Assembly: GCF_003668875.1 (NCBI RefSeq)
Contig: NZ_RAWM01000012.1
Coordinates: forward strand, 1-64,000
Length of the DNA: 64,000 nt
Direction: 5' to 3'
DNA from: Corallococcus interemptor
GTDB lineage: Bacteria > Myxococcota > Myxococcia > Myxococcales > Myxococcaceae
Shown here: positions 35,503-44,514 of the stretch, piece after piece
Layout of the letters: each line of letters opens with the position of its first letter
Numbering within the stretch: position 1 is the stretch's first letter
The notes under the pieces: generated by a model
Told to the model about the DNA's origin: nothing
The model's database searches: none
The model's input: only the letters and a program-made list of their open reading frames with translations
Program-made: the position numbers and the translations under genes

Positions 35503-35970
35503 TCAGTGAGGGCCCGGCAGCAGCTGGGTCAGGGGCAGCCGGTGGGGATACGCCCGGCGCGCCTGGCCCAGCAGGTCCAGGGCGCTCGCCTTGAGCGAGC
35601 GCACCGCCGGGGCCGCCGGCACCTGGAGGTGCTGGCTGAGCACCCAGCCCGGACCGATGAGCATCAGCGCCACCGCCGGCACGATGCACAGGGTCACCAC
35701 CACGCTGGCGCCGCCCACCGTTCCCAGCACGCGCAGCACCGGGGATGACTGGATGCGCGGGCGCTGAAGGGCCGCGAGGATGCGCGCGAAGAGGGCGCCG
35801 CCCACCAGCCCCAGCACCGTGGCCAGCCCCCAGCTCAGCCCACCCACCGGCGTGCCGAGCACCGGCTCCAACAGCTGGGGCGCCGAGGCTCCCAGCACGA
35901 AGGCGAGGACGAAGGGCGCGGCGGCGATGATGGCGACCAGCCCCCAGTGTCTTGCGTTCAGTCGGTGCAC
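35503..35970 (-). CDS. hypothetical membrane protein
   Basis: The 155-residue product has about four hydrophobic helices (residues 10-30, 40-65, 80-108, partly overlapping) and a soluble C-terminal tail ending LLPGPH. Its GTG start has GGAGGGGG seven bases upstream. No family is recognised. It converges on the ArsA-like gene with one base between the stops and no terminator between them. Confidence 0.6.
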   Translation of the reverse strand: MHRLNARHWGLVAIIAAAPFVLAFVLGASAPQLLEPVLGTPVGGLSWGLATVLGLVGGALFARILAALQRPRIQSSPVLRVLGTVGGASVVVTLCIVPAVALMLIGPGWVLSQHLQVPAAPAVRSLKASALDLLGQARRAYPHRLPLTQLLPGPH

Positions 35971-36080
35971 TGCTTTCCCCCTCCGCTACGGACGGGAAGG
36001 TGGGCACCGGCAGGCAGGCGCGCCAGGGCGGGGCTCCCTGGAGGCGTGTAGGCGTGCACAGGACGTCATTTCACTTCACG

Positions 36081-36776
36081 TCAGGCCTCGCACTCCGACG
36101 GGTTGTCGGAGAAGGCGCCCAGGGGCTCCGGGAAGGTGAGGGCGCCCGCCGCGCTGAGCGTCCCGGTGATGGGCGCGGATCCGGGGAGCTTCACCTCCAC
36201 CGTGCGGCCCCGGACGGTGTACGTGCCCGGGGTCCGGGACTCGCGGGGCGTGCCGGAGTCATCCACGTTCTTCCTCCAGAGCTCCACGCGGCCCTTGTCC
36301 TGGAACTTCAGGGCCCGGGTGGTGCCGTAGACGCCCACGCCGGGGCCGTACCAGGACACCGCCTTGAGGAGGGCCGGCACGTCGGCCTCCTTCTCGGGCG
36401 TGCGCCCCAGCAGCTTCTGCCAGCCGAGTGTGTCCCGGATGACGTCCAGGTCCCGGTCCTCCCTGGCCCGCTGGAGGCGGCGCGCGTCCAGGCGCACGGC
36501 GGTGGTCAGCTTCTCCACGATGACGTCGCGGTGGGCGCTGTACTCGCAGACCTTGCCCTGCTTGCGCAGGACGCCCAGGGTGGCCGCGGCGTTGTAGTGG
36601 GCCAGGGCGTAGTCCGGGGTGGCTTGGGCGGCCTGCTGGAATTTCTCCAGCGCCTCCGGAAAGTGGCCGGACTGGTACAGCCGGAACCCCTGTGTGTTGA
36701 GGGCCCGGCCGGAGGGAGCCGGTGCCGCCGCCGGAGCGGCGGAGAGCGCCAGGGCCAGGGAAAGGGCGAGGATCAT
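36081..36776 (-). CDS. exported TPR-containing hypothetical protein
   Basis: The 231-residue product has a short signal peptide (cleavage near AAPAAA, residue 18) and one clear tetratricopeptide-like unit (FRLYQSGHFPEALEKFQQAAQATPDYALAHYNAAATL, about 32-68), followed by a C-terminal beta-rich domain (TPGTYTVRGRTVEVKLPG, about 180-230). TPR units mediate protein contacts, so this may be an envelope adaptor. It is divergent from accA with 93 bases between starts. No name can be assigned. Confidence 0.65.
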   Translation of the reverse strand: MILALSLALALSAAPAAAPAPSGRALNTQGFRLYQSGHFPEALEKFQQAAQATPDYALAHYNAAATLGVLRKQGKVCEYSAHRDVIVEKLTTAVRLDARRLQRAREDRDLDVIRDTLGWQKLLGRTPEKEADVPALLKAVSWYGPGVGVYGTTRALKFQDKGRVELWRKNVDDSGTPRESRTPGTYTVRGRTVEVKLPGSAPITGTLSAAGALTFPEPLGAFSDNPSECEA

Positions 36777-36869
36777 GTGGCTCCAGACGGGCGGACCCCC
36801 CGGACATTCCAGGGGGTGCGTAACCGCTTGCGCGTTGAAAGGCCTGAACCCTGGTGCTAGTTCGGCGCC

Positions 36870-37838
36870 ATGGCAACCGGCATTGGCTACGCGCTCGACT
36901 TCGAGCGCCCGCTCATCGAGCTGGAGAAGAAGATCGAGGAGCTCAAGGCCCTCTCCACCAGCGGCACGGCGGATTTCTCCTCTGAAATCTCCAAGTTGGA
37001 GAAGAAGGCGAAGAAGCTCCAGGCGGAGATCTTCAGCGACCTGACCCGCTGGCAGATGGTGCAGCTGTCGCGTCACAACGCGCGGCCGTACTTCCTGGAC
37101 TACGTCCAGCACCTCTTCACCGACTTCTTCGAGCTGTGCGGCGACCGGCACTTCGGCGAGGACCCGTCCATCGTCGGCGGCTTCGCGCGCTTCGACGGCA
37201 AGACGGTGATGCTCATCGGCCACCAGAAGGGCCGCAACACGCGCGAGAACATGGCCCGCAACTTCGGCATGCCGCGCCCGGAGGGCTACCGCAAGGCGCG
37301 CCGGCTGATGGAGCTGGCCGAGCGGATGGAGAAGCCCATCCTCACCTTCGTGGATACGCCGGGCGCGTACCCGGGCATTGGCGCGGAGGAGCGCGGCCAG
37401 GCGGAGGCCATCGCAGTGAACCTGGAGGTCATGAGCCGGCTGCGCGTGCCCATCATCTCCACGGTGATTGGCGAGGGCGGCTCCGGCGGCGCGCTGGCCA
37501 TCGGCGTGGGCAACCGCGTGCTGATGCTCCAGAACAGCGTCTACTCCGTCATCACCCCGGAGGGCTGCGCGTCCATCCTCTTCCGTGACGCCAGCAAGGC
37601 GGACAAGGCCGCGGACGCCATGCGTCCCACCGCGCCGGACCTGCTGGAGATGAAGATCATCGACGAGGTGGTCCCCGAGCCCCCGGGCGGCGCGCACCGC
37701 GACCCGGCCAAGGCGGCGGAAGCGCTGGGCAAGGCGCTCCGCAAGCACCTGGGGCAGCTGGCGGAGCTGCGGCCGGATGCACTGGTTCGCGACCGCTACG
37801 ACAAGTTCCGCGCCTTCGGCGTGTTCACCGGCAAATAG
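36870..37838 (+). CDS. accA: acetyl-CoA carboxylase carboxyltransferase subunit alpha
   Basis: The 322-residue protein carries carboxyl groups from biotin to acetyl-CoA in the first step of fatty acid synthesis. Recognised by the N-terminal [17 protein letters not shown] coiled helix, [41 protein letters not shown], and [15 protein letters not shown] (the oxyanion region). Length is as in E. coli. It opens a plus-strand run with hisC (14 bases away) and cmk. Confidence 0.97.
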   Translation: MATGIGYALDFERPLIELEKKIEELKALSTSGTADFSSEISKLEKKAKKLQAEIFSDLTRWQMVQLSRHNARPYFLDYVQHLFTDFFELCGDRHFGEDPSIVGGFARFDGKTVMLIGHQKGRNTRENMARNFGMPRPEGYRKARRLMELAERMEKPILTFVDTPGAYPGIGAEERGQAEAIAVNLEVMSRLRVPIISTVIGEGGSGGALAIGVGNRVLMLQNSVYSVITPEGCASILFRDASKADKAADAMRPTAPDLLEMKIIDEVVPEPPGGAHRDPAKAAEALGKALRKHLGQLAELRPDALVRDRYDKFRAFGVFTGK

Positions 37839-37852
37839 AGGTTTCTTCACCC

Positions 37853-38944
37853 ATGCGACCGCTCGTTCCTCCCTACGTCGAGACGCTCAAGGCCTACGTC
37901 CCGGGCAAGCCCATCGAGGAGACCGAGCGGGAGTACGGCCTCAAGGGCGTCATCAAGCTGGCCTCCAACGAGAACCCGCTGGGCCCGTCGCCCCGCGCGG
38001 TGGAGGCCATGCGCAACGCCGCCGCGCAGGTGAACCTGTATCCGGACGCCACCAGCTTCCACCTGGTGCGCCGGCTGGCCGCGCACCTGGGCGTGAAGCC
38101 GGAAGAGGTCGTGCTGGGCAGCGGCTCCAACGAGCTGATTGAGCTGCTGATCCGCACGTTCACGACGCCCGAGGAGGAGATCCTCCTGTGCAAGGGGTCG
38201 TTCCCCGCGTACCGCATCTCCGCGCAGGCGCACGGCCGTGCGTTCGTGGAGGTGCCCATGCGCGAGGGCTTCCGCTACGACCTGGAGGCCATGGCCCGCG
38301 CCGTCACGCCGCGCACGCGCATGGTGTTCCTGGCCAACCCGGACAACCCCACGGGCACCACCTTCGGGCGCAAGGACCTGGAGACGTTCCTGGCGGCGGT
38401 GCCCAAGGACGTGCTCGTCGTCCACGACGAGGCCTATGCGGAGTTCGTGGACTGGCCCGACTACGCGAGCGCCGTGGCGCTGTTCCACGCGCACCCGAAC
38501 CTGGTGGGGCTGCGCACCTTCAGCAAGATCCACGGGCTGGCCGGCATCCGGTTGGGAAGCGCGGTGATGGACGCGAAGCTCGCGGGCTACGTGCACCGCA
38601 CGCGCATGCCGTTCAACCTGACCACGGTGGCGCAGGCGGCGGGCATGGCCGCGCTGGAGGACGCGGAGCACGTGAAGCGCACGCGCGAGAACAACCGCGT
38701 GGGGCTGCGCTTCTACGGGGAAGAGCTGCCGAAGCTGGGGCTCACCCTGACGGACAGCCACGCGAACTTCGTCTTCGTGGACTGCCACCGCCCGTCCGGT
38801 GAGGTGTACGAGCAGCTCTTGCGCCGGGGCGTCATCGTCCGGCCCATGGCGGGCAACGGCCACCCGACCTGCCTGCGCATCTCCGTGGGCACGCCCCAGG
38901 AGAACGCGCGCTGCGTGGCCGCGCTCAAGGAGGTCCTGTCGTGA
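37853..38944 (+). CDS. hisC: histidinol-phosphate aminotransferase
   Basis: The 363-residue PLP enzyme makes histidinol phosphate in histidine biosynthesis. Seen: SNENPLGPSP at the N-terminus, GSGSNELIELL, NPDNPTGT, DEAYAEF and the PLP Lys in FSKIHGLAGIRLG. This length and pattern also fit broad aromatic or alanine-racemising members, so a role in aromatic amino acids is possible. Its end overlaps cmk by four bases (GTGA). No other his genes lie here. Confidence 0.9.
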   Translation: MRPLVPPYVETLKAYVPGKPIEETEREYGLKGVIKLASNENPLGPSPRAVEAMRNAAAQVNLYPDATSFHLVRRLAAHLGVKPEEVVLGSGSNELIELLIRTFTTPEEEILLCKGSFPAYRISAQAHGRAFVEVPMREGFRYDLEAMARAVTPRTRMVFLANPDNPTGTTFGRKDLETFLAAVPKDVLVVHDEAYAEFVDWPDYASAVALFHAHPNLVGLRTFSKIHGLAGIRLGSAVMDAKLAGYVHRTRMPFNLTTVAQAAGMAALEDAEHVKRTRENNRVGLRFYGEELPKLGLTLTDSHANFVFVDCHRPSGEVYEQLLRRGVIVRPMAGNGHPTCLRISVGTPQENARCVAALKEVLS

Positions 38945-39636
38945 GTACGCGTCCGTTCATCGTCGCCATCGACGGGCCGGCCGGAGCGGGCAAGTCCTCC
39001 GTGTCCAAGCTGCTGGCGCGGCGGCTGGGCTTCGCGCTGGTGGACACGGGCGCCATCTACCGCTGCGTGGCGCTGATGGCGTCGCGCGAGGGCATCGCGT
39101 TCGACGACGACGCGAAGCTGGGTGAGTTGCTCGGACGCGTGCGCATCCACTTCCAGGTGGTGGGCGAGGAGAACCACGTCTTCCTGGGCGGCGAGGACGT
39201 GTCGTCGGAGATCCGCACCCCGCCCATCTCCATGGGCGCGTCGCAGGTGTCCGGGCGGCCGGTGGTGCGCGCGGGGCTGCTGGCGCTCCAGCGGCGGCTG
39301 GCGCTGGAGACGGCGTCGGGCGCCATCCTGGAGGGCCGCGACATCGGCACGGTGGTGTTCCCGGACGCGGACGTGAAGTTCTTCCTCCAGGCGAACCCGG
39401 AGGTGCGGGCGCGCCGCCGCTTCGAGGAGCTGTTCCAGAAGGGCGTGGACAGCAGCCTGGAGGGCGTCCTCCAGGACCAGACGCGCCGCGATGCCGCGGA
39501 CTCCGGCCGCGAGGTGGCGCCCCTGAAGCCCGCCGACGACGCGGTGCACGTGGACTCCAGCAGCATGCCGCTGTCGGAAGTGGTCCAGTCGCTGGAGCAC
39601 GAAATCGAGCGCCGCCGGGCCTCGCGCGGCGCCTGA
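38941..39636 (+). CDS. cmk: cytidylate kinase
   Basis: The 231-residue protein phosphorylates CMP and dCMP. Walker A is GPAGAGKSS (about 12-20), followed by LGFALVDTGAIYRCVAL, the CMP-binding VSGRPVVRAG and EGRDIGTVVFPDADVKFFL, and the C-terminal LKPADDAVHVDSSSM, all typical of bacterial Cmk. It starts at a GTG overlapping the hisC stop, so is translationally coupled. It converges with the lytic transglycosylase gene after 18 bases. Confidence 0.96.
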   Translation: MSTRPFIVAIDGPAGAGKSSVSKLLARRLGFALVDTGAIYRCVALMASREGIAFDDDAKLGELLGRVRIHFQVVGEENHVFLGGEDVSSEIRTPPISMGASQVSGRPVVRAGLLALQRRLALETASGAILEGRDIGTVVFPDADVKFFLQANPEVRARRRFEELFQKGVDSSLEGVLQDQTRRDAADSGREVAPLKPADDAVHVDSSSMPLSEVVQSLEHEIERRRASRGA

Positions 39637-39654
39637 GTCCGGCTCCGGAGCCCG

Positions 39655-41790
39655 TCAGAAGCTGACGCCGTCCGTGGAGGGCGCGGGCACCGTCATGGCC
39701 AGCCGGGCCTGGGTGCCGTCCTTCTCGTAGAAGCGGTGGTAGAGGTACAGGTCCGCCACCACCTGCTTCACGTAGCCGCGCGTCTCCCGGTACGGGATGG
39801 ACTCCACGAAGAGGTCCAGGGGCATGGAGCCGCGCTCCTGCGTCCAGCGCACCGCCGCCTTGGGGCCCGCGTTGTAGGCCGCCGCCGCGAGGGCAGGGTG
39901 CGCGAAGCGCTTCATCAGCTGCGCCAGGTACCACGCGCCGTAGCGGATGTTGCGCTCCGGGGCGAAGAGGTCCGCCGGCGCGGGCGCGGGCTCCGCCATC
40001 TTCTGGGCGATCTCCGTCGCCGTGGGCGGGATGATCTGCATGAGGCCGCGCGCGTCCGCCGCGCTCATGACCTCCGGCCGGAAGGCGCTCTCACGCCGCA
40101 TGATGGCCCACACGAGGAACGGATCCAACGCCTGCCGCGTGGCCTCCGTCTCCACCGCCTGGGCGAACGCGCGCGGGTAGAACGCGGCCAGCGCGTCCGG
40201 CGCCTTCGCCCCGAAGGCCCGGCCCCACAGGTGGCGCGCCGCCACGACGTGCGCGTGGCCGAACTCGCCCAGCTGCAGGAGCGCGTGCGCGAACGGCAGC
40301 GCCTGGTCCGGGCCGCGCAGGTCCGACACGCGTGACTGCACCTCGTCCGCCGCGTCGCGGAAGAGCCCGGCGCGCGTCAGCGCAACGGCCAGCTCCAGCT
40401 CCGGCGGGCGGGGCAGGGTGAGCTGCTTCGGAGGCTGCGGGAAGGCCGCGGGCGGCGTGCGGCCCAGCTCGCGCAGCCGCTCCGTGGCGAGCAGCGCGTA
40501 GAACGACGCGGGCGCGGCGCTGATGACGGCTTCGTAGGCCGGGCCCACCGTGGCCGCCTTGCCGCCGCCCAGCTCCTCCGTGCGCGCCATCCAGTAGCGC
40601 GCCTGCGGCGCCATGCTCGTCTTCGGGTAGGCCGTGACCAGGTCGTCCAGCGCCTGGCGCGCCTTCGCGTACTGCTCCAGCCGGATGTGCGAGAGGGCCC
40701 GGAACCACATCGCCTCGTCGCGGCGGCGCGAGCCCTTGTAGCGCTTCTCGTAGTCCGCGAAGGACTTCGTCGCGTCCTCGAAGCGGCCGCCCTGCATGTC
40801 CAGCCACGCGGCGAAGAACGCGCCCTCCTCACCGGCGGCCTGGGACGGATAGGCCTTGTCCAGCGCGGCCATCAGCTTGCGCGCCTTCTCGTTGTCGTCC
40901 GAGCGCAGCGCCCGGCGCGCCACCACCAGCGCGGCCTCCGCGGCGATGGCCGGCGGCCCCTTGCGCGCCACGGCGAGCGCCTTCTCCGCGTCCTCGCGCT
41001 TGCCCTGCGCGAAGAGCACCTGCGCGCGCAGGAGCGCCACCTGCGCCTGGGCGGGAGCGCCCTTCACCAGCGCGCGCTTCTCCGCCGTCGCCAGCTCCTC
41101 CTCGGCCCGCGCCGGCGCGTCGCTGGACAGGAAGCCCTTCGCGCGCTGGAGGTGTTCGGGCAGGGTGAGCTTCACCGCGGGCTTCAGCGCGGCCAGCTGC
41201 TCCAGCGCCTCGTTCGCGTAGGGGTGGGCGGGGAAGCGCAGCGCCACGGACTTCAGGTCCGCGCGCAGGCCCGCCGCGTTGCCGGTGGCCGCGCGCGTCT
41301 GGGCGCGCTGGAAGAGCAGCTCCGCGGTGGGCTGCGCCGCCGCCGCCGACTCCAGCACCGGGGCCGCGTCCTTGGGCCGGTGTGCGTCCAGGAGCGACTC
41401 GCCCAGGCGGGCGCGGGCGCGCACGGCCAGGGCCGGGGAGGCCTTCTCCAGCGCCCGCTCGAAGTCCTTCGCGGCGCCGTTCGGGTCGCCCGCGTAGAAG
41501 CGCGCCTGGCCCAGGTAGAAGGCGTGGAAGGCCTCCAGGGGCGCGGGCGCCGCGTGGCGGGTGAGCAGGTCCCGCGCCTGGGCAGCCTCCCCGTCCGAGA
41601 GGACGAGGGTGCCAGCGAGCAGGCCCAGGCGGCCGGCATCCGGGCACTTCGCCTTCTCACAGGCGGCGAGCTCCGCCTGGGCGAGCGCCGCCGCGTCGGA
41701 CCGGTGCAGGCGGACGGCCTCCAGCGTCGCCGGAGACTGCCCCAGCGCCACCCCCGTCACCCAACCCGCCACCCAGCCGGTCCAACTCAT
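39655..41790 (-). CDS. slt: soluble lytic murein transglycosylase (Slt70-like)
   Basis: The 711-residue protein has a short hydrophobic leader (to about residue 20), a long helical superhelix of TPR-like repeats (about 30-530), and a C-terminal SLT domain (about 545-690) with the catalytic Glu in IMRRESAFRPEV, GLMQIIPPTA, NIRYGAWYLAQL and AAYNAGPKAAVRW. It cleaves peptidoglycan to anhydromuropeptides in the periplasm. Slt70 of E. coli is about 620 residues; the extra length is Ala-rich repeat. No lipobox is seen. Confidence 0.9.
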   Translation of the reverse strand: MSWTGWVAGWVTGVALGQSPATLEAVRLHRSDAAALAQAELAACEKAKCPDAGRLGLLAGTLVLSDGEAAQARDLLTRHAAPAPLEAFHAFYLGQARFYAGDPNGAAKDFERALEKASPALAVRARARLGESLLDAHRPKDAAPVLESAAAAQPTAELLFQRAQTRAATGNAAGLRADLKSVALRFPAHPYANEALEQLAALKPAVKLTLPEHLQRAKGFLSSDAPARAEEELATAEKRALVKGAPAQAQVALLRAQVLFAQGKREDAEKALAVARKGPPAIAAEAALVVARRALRSDDNEKARKLMAALDKAYPSQAAGEEGAFFAAWLDMQGGRFEDATKSFADYEKRYKGSRRRDEAMWFRALSHIRLEQYAKARQALDDLVTAYPKTSMAPQARYWMARTEELGGGKAATVGPAYEAVISAAPASFYALLATERLRELGRTPPAAFPQPPKQLTLPRPPELELAVALTRAGLFRDAADEVQSRVSDLRGPDQALPFAHALLQLGEFGHAHVVAARHLWGRAFGAKAPDALAAFYPRAFAQAVETEATRQALDPFLVWAIMRRESAFRPEVMSAADARGLMQIIPPTATEIAQKMAEPAPAPADLFAPERNIRYGAWYLAQLMKRFAHPALAAAAYNAGPKAAVRWTQERGSMPLDLFVESIPYRETRGYVKQVVADLYLYHRFYEKDGTQARLAMTVPAPSTDGVSF

Positions 41791-41876
41791 GGAATTCTTC
41801 CTTTCACTTCGCGGCCTTGCGGCTTTCGAACGAGAGGTTTGCAGTCGACATTCCCCACCAGGTGGGCGGGGGTCGG

Positions 41877-41905
41877 TTTGACAGTCGGCCCGACAAGTCC
41901 TAGAT
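41877..41905 (+). promoter_or_regulatory. candidate sigma-70 promoter of the Cys-rich 77-residue protein
   Basis: A perfect TTGACA is followed after 17 bases by TAGATC. It lies about 180 bases before the ATG at 42085, implying a long leader. The -10 matches three of six; TTGACA is rare in this GC-rich window, which raises its weight. Confidence 0.4.
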
Positions 41906-41911
41906 CCCGCC

Positions 41912-41930
41912 GCCGCGGGCTGGTCCCGCG
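41912..41930 (+). other. hairpin in the leader of the Cys-rich small protein gene
   Basis: CCGCGGG and CCCGCGG form a seven-base perfect stem with the loop CTGGT, directly behind the candidate promoter. It could stabilise or regulate the transcript; no known riboswitch class is recognised. Confidence 0.35.
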
Positions 41931-42084
41931 GGGTTGTCGACCCGTTGCGCTATCCGGAGGGAATCCTTACGTTGCGCCGCCGTTGAGCGCTACTCCGGAC
42001 CGATGTGTGTCAGTCAGACCTGTCGTCGGTAGCACTGCTCGTTCACAGACCTCGGGGGGGGAAACAGCTCATAGGGGAGGCTCC

Positions 42085-42318
42085 ATGAAGCCGTGTCCGT
42101 CCGATCTGCCGCAGACCATCAATCCCGAAGCCGGCCCGAAGCGGGCAGGCGTCGAGACGCATCGCAACCTGAACTGCAACCACTACGACAACTGCCTCGA
42201 TGAGGCCGTGCGTCGCGGCTGGCAGTCGTTCACGTGCATGAAGTGCCCGATGTACGCCAACCTCGCGCCTCCGCAGATGGGGCTGGAGGCGTACGCCACG
42301 CAGCGCCGTCCTGTCTAA
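42085..42318 (+). CDS. Cys-rich 77-residue protein, possible zinc binding
   Basis: The small soluble protein has Cys31, Cys37, Cys51 and Cys54 (C-x5-C-x13-C-x2-C, with His33 between), a plausible zinc knuckle: NCNHYDNC then TCMKCPMY. Another Cys sits at position 4. It has no signal or membrane segment. GGGGAGG lies four bases upstream of the ATG. I recognise no family; it looks conserved enough to be a regulatory or RNA-binding zinc protein. It stands alone between slt and the CAP-domain gene, with its own likely promoter. Confidence 0.7.
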   Translation: MKPCPSDLPQTINPEAGPKRAGVETHRNLNCNHYDNCLDEAVRRGWQSFTCMKCPMYANLAPPQMGLEAYATQRRPV

Positions 42319-42435
42319 CCGGGACGTCTGACATGCGGCCCGTTACCCAGGGCCCGCGCGAGCTGACACCCGGTCACGCCCGAAGTCGGACGTGGCCGGA
42401 GTCCGCGTGGACGGTCCCCACCGGAGCCGCTGGCT

Positions 42436-44034
42436 TCAGGGGACCGCCGCGTAGATGACGGCCACCCAGTACTGGCCCTGTCCGAAGCGCTTGGAGTTGC
42501 CCCGCACCAGTCCCACGCCCACCCGGGTGTAGGTGGCGGTGGCCAGGCTGCGCGATTCCGGAACGGCGCTCGGGTCGCCCACGACGAAGAAGTCCACCGA
42601 CGCGGTGCCCGCGTCCGGCAGGGCGGAGAACACCCGCTCGTGCAGGGGAGACGGCTCTCCGTCACCGGGGTTGGGCTCGTCCTGCGCCAGCGCGCGGCGG
42701 GCATGGTCGCGCGCCAGCCGCTCCAGCGCCTCGCTGCGCACCAGGGGCGGCAGCTTGAGGGTGGCGCGCTGCCGCGTCAGGGCCTCGTAGACGTCCGACA
42801 CCGGGTCCGCCGGGAGCGCCGCGCCAGGGGACGCCGCCGTGAACACTTCCGTGACGATGGCCTGGTCCCGGCCGTCCACCTTCTGGAACGCCGCGCCCAC
42901 GCCCATGAAGCGGAACGCGGGGTCCAGCAGGTTCTTGCGGTGGCCGGGGCTGTGCTCGATGCCGAAGTGCGCCGCGAGCGGGCCCGCCGCCAGGCCCAGG
43001 TTCTCACCGGCGCGCACGTAGCGCGTGCCCTCCGGGAGGCGTTTGGTGAGCGTGGAGCCGTCCGGCGCGATGTGCGCGAAGAAGCCCTCCGTCGCCATGC
43101 GCGTGCTGTAGCGCAGCGACACCTCCTCCAGCGCCGGGTCCGGCGTGAGCTCCGGCAGCTTGTGCGCGCGGCGCAGGGTGTTGATGCGCTCGTAGAGGGC
43201 GGTGCGCGCCTCGGCGAGCGTGGTGGGCTCGCGCTGCGCTTCCTGCCCACCGCGCGCGGCACGGGCCCCCACCTGCACCAGGAACAGCGACGTCACCTCC
43301 GGCCCCGCGTCCGCCTGGCCCACCACCTCCACGGTGTAGCCGCCGGGCGTGTCGAAGCCCACCAGGGCACAGAAGCCGTTGGTGCCGGACGGCGCGCGGC
43401 TGAGGGCCACGGCCTCCACCTCGCCATCCGGCCGGGTGACGAAGACCTGCGGGCTGCGCAGCGGCGGCACCAGCCGGCCGCACACACGCTTCTCCGTGCC
43501 GGCCTTGGCGATCGTCCGGGGGAAGGGGAGCACCTCCGCCTTGCGGTCGGAGGTGAGCAGCACCAGCGCGGCGCGCTCGCCCAGGAAGGCCACGCCCACG
43601 CCGAAGTGGCTGACGCGCTCGGCGTTGAAGTCCGTGCGCGCGAGGAACGTCTCGATGGCGTGCGCGTGCACCCAGGCGCGGATGACCAGCACCTTGGGGG
43701 ATGGATCCGCGGCGCCCGAGTCGCTGACCGCCTCCGTCAGCGTGAGCAGGTCCGGGGCGCCGGTGGTGAACTCGCTCAGCGCCTCGCGCGCGAGCCTCCG
43801 GGCCGCGGCCTCCAGCGCCTTGTCGTTCGTGGGGGCGCGGCGGCCCACGCGTTCGAACTCGCGCAGCACGTGCAGCCGGGCCCGGGCCTCCTGGGCCTGG
43901 GGCGTCTCCTCCGGCACGGGAGGCGGAACGTCCTGGCCCTCGGGGATGGAGACGGAGGCGACCGTGGGGGGCGGCGGCGCGGCGGACGCGATGGGTGCGC
44001 TTGCGAGCAGCAGCCCCAGGAGCACGCCCCTCAT
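42436..44034 (-). CDS. secreted CAP (SCP/PR1)-domain protein
   Basis: The 532-residue protein has a signal peptide (cleavage near ASA, residue 19), an N-terminal region of about 250 residues without a recognised fold, and a CAP domain at about 285-420. The CAP domain shows YERINTLRRAHKLPEL, SLRYSTRMATEGFFAH, GENLGLAAG and SPGHRKNLLDPAFRFMGVG, with the usual His and Glu residues. A weaker CAP-like repeat follows to the end (RDHARRALAQDEPN, YTRVGVGLV). Such proteins are extracellular with varied roles. Its ATG overlaps the DUF721 stop as ATGA. Confidence 0.85.
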   Translation of the reverse strand: MRGVLLGLLLASAPIASAAPPPPTVASVSIPEGQDVPPPVPEETPQAQEARARLHVLREFERVGRRAPTNDKALEAAARRLAREALSEFTTGAPDLLTLTEAVSDSGAADPSPKVLVIRAWVHAHAIETFLARTDFNAERVSHFGVGVAFLGERAALVLLTSDRKAEVLPFPRTIAKAGTEKRVCGRLVPPLRSPQVFVTRPDGEVEAVALSRAPSGTNGFCALVGFDTPGGYTVEVVGQADAGPEVTSLFLVQVGARAARGGQEAQREPTTLAEARTALYERINTLRRAHKLPELTPDPALEEVSLRYSTRMATEGFFAHIAPDGSTLTKRLPEGTRYVRAGENLGLAAGPLAAHFGIEHSPGHRKNLLDPAFRFMGVGAAFQKVDGRDQAIVTEVFTAASPGAALPADPVSDVYEALTRQRATLKLPPLVRSEALERLARDHARRALAQDEPNPGDGEPSPLHERVFSALPDAGTASVDFFVVGDPSAVPESRSLATATYTRVGVGLVRGNSKRFGQGQYWVAVIYAAVP

Positions 44035-44330
44035 CGCGGCACCAGCTGGAAGACGAGCGTCTTCACGGTGCCGGGGCCCAGCTTCTCGTTGAGGCGTTCG
44101 CGCAGGGACTCCTCCTGGCGGGAGAGGACCTGGGCCCACTCGGCGCTCTCCACGGAGATGATCAGCGTGGTGCCTTCCAGCTGGTGGGGGCGGCTGTGGC
44201 GCGCGATGTTCTCACCCACGGCGGCGGTCCAGAGCGGCGTCAGCGACGACGCACGGCCCGACTCTCCCGCCAGGCGCGCCAGCACCCGGGGCATCAGGCT
44301 CTCCAAGGTCTTCGGTTCGCCGCGCGCCAT
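44031..44330 (-). CDS. DUF721 domain protein
   Basis: The 99-residue protein fits DUF721 (DciA-related): LESLMPRVLARLAGESG, LTPLWTAAVGENIARHSRP, LEGTTLIISVESAEWAQVLSR. The KH-like domain of this family includes DciA, a loader of the replicative helicase in bacteria lacking DnaC. Short members like this one may have other roles. ATG chosen at MARGE; fifteen more in-frame codons upstream look non-conserved. It forms a coupled pair with the CAP-domain gene, an odd partnership. Confidence 0.8.
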   Translation of the reverse strand: MARGEPKTLESLMPRVLARLAGESGRASSLTPLWTAAVGENIARHSRPHQLEGTTLIISVESAEWAQVLSRQEESLRERLNEKLGPGTVKTLVFQLVPR

Positions 44331-44514
44331 CGTCCGGGGATTCTGGAACCCCTGGCGGCGGAAGCCAACCGACACTTGCCTGCCCGCCCGTCGGATTTTC
44401 CCGCAGCCGCCGGCCCGGGGCGTTCAGCGAAAGCGGTTCCGGCGCCTTCCCCGGTCGCGCGGCGGGCCTTCCCCTTGTAAGGTCGGGGCAAGGCCGGTCC
44501 CCCTCGGAGTTCCC

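Noticed and set aside
39641-39652. Palindrome GGCTCCGGAGCC between cmk and slt
   Set aside because: It has no loop and only 12 bases, so it cannot form a proper terminator hairpin. It could be a protein-binding site but nothing supports that.
42640-44514. Open frame extending the large lipoprotein 625 codons upstream on the plus strand
   Set aside because: It runs antisense to the CAP-domain and DUF721 genes and has shadow composition. The lipoprotein signal and GGAG mark the real start at 44515.
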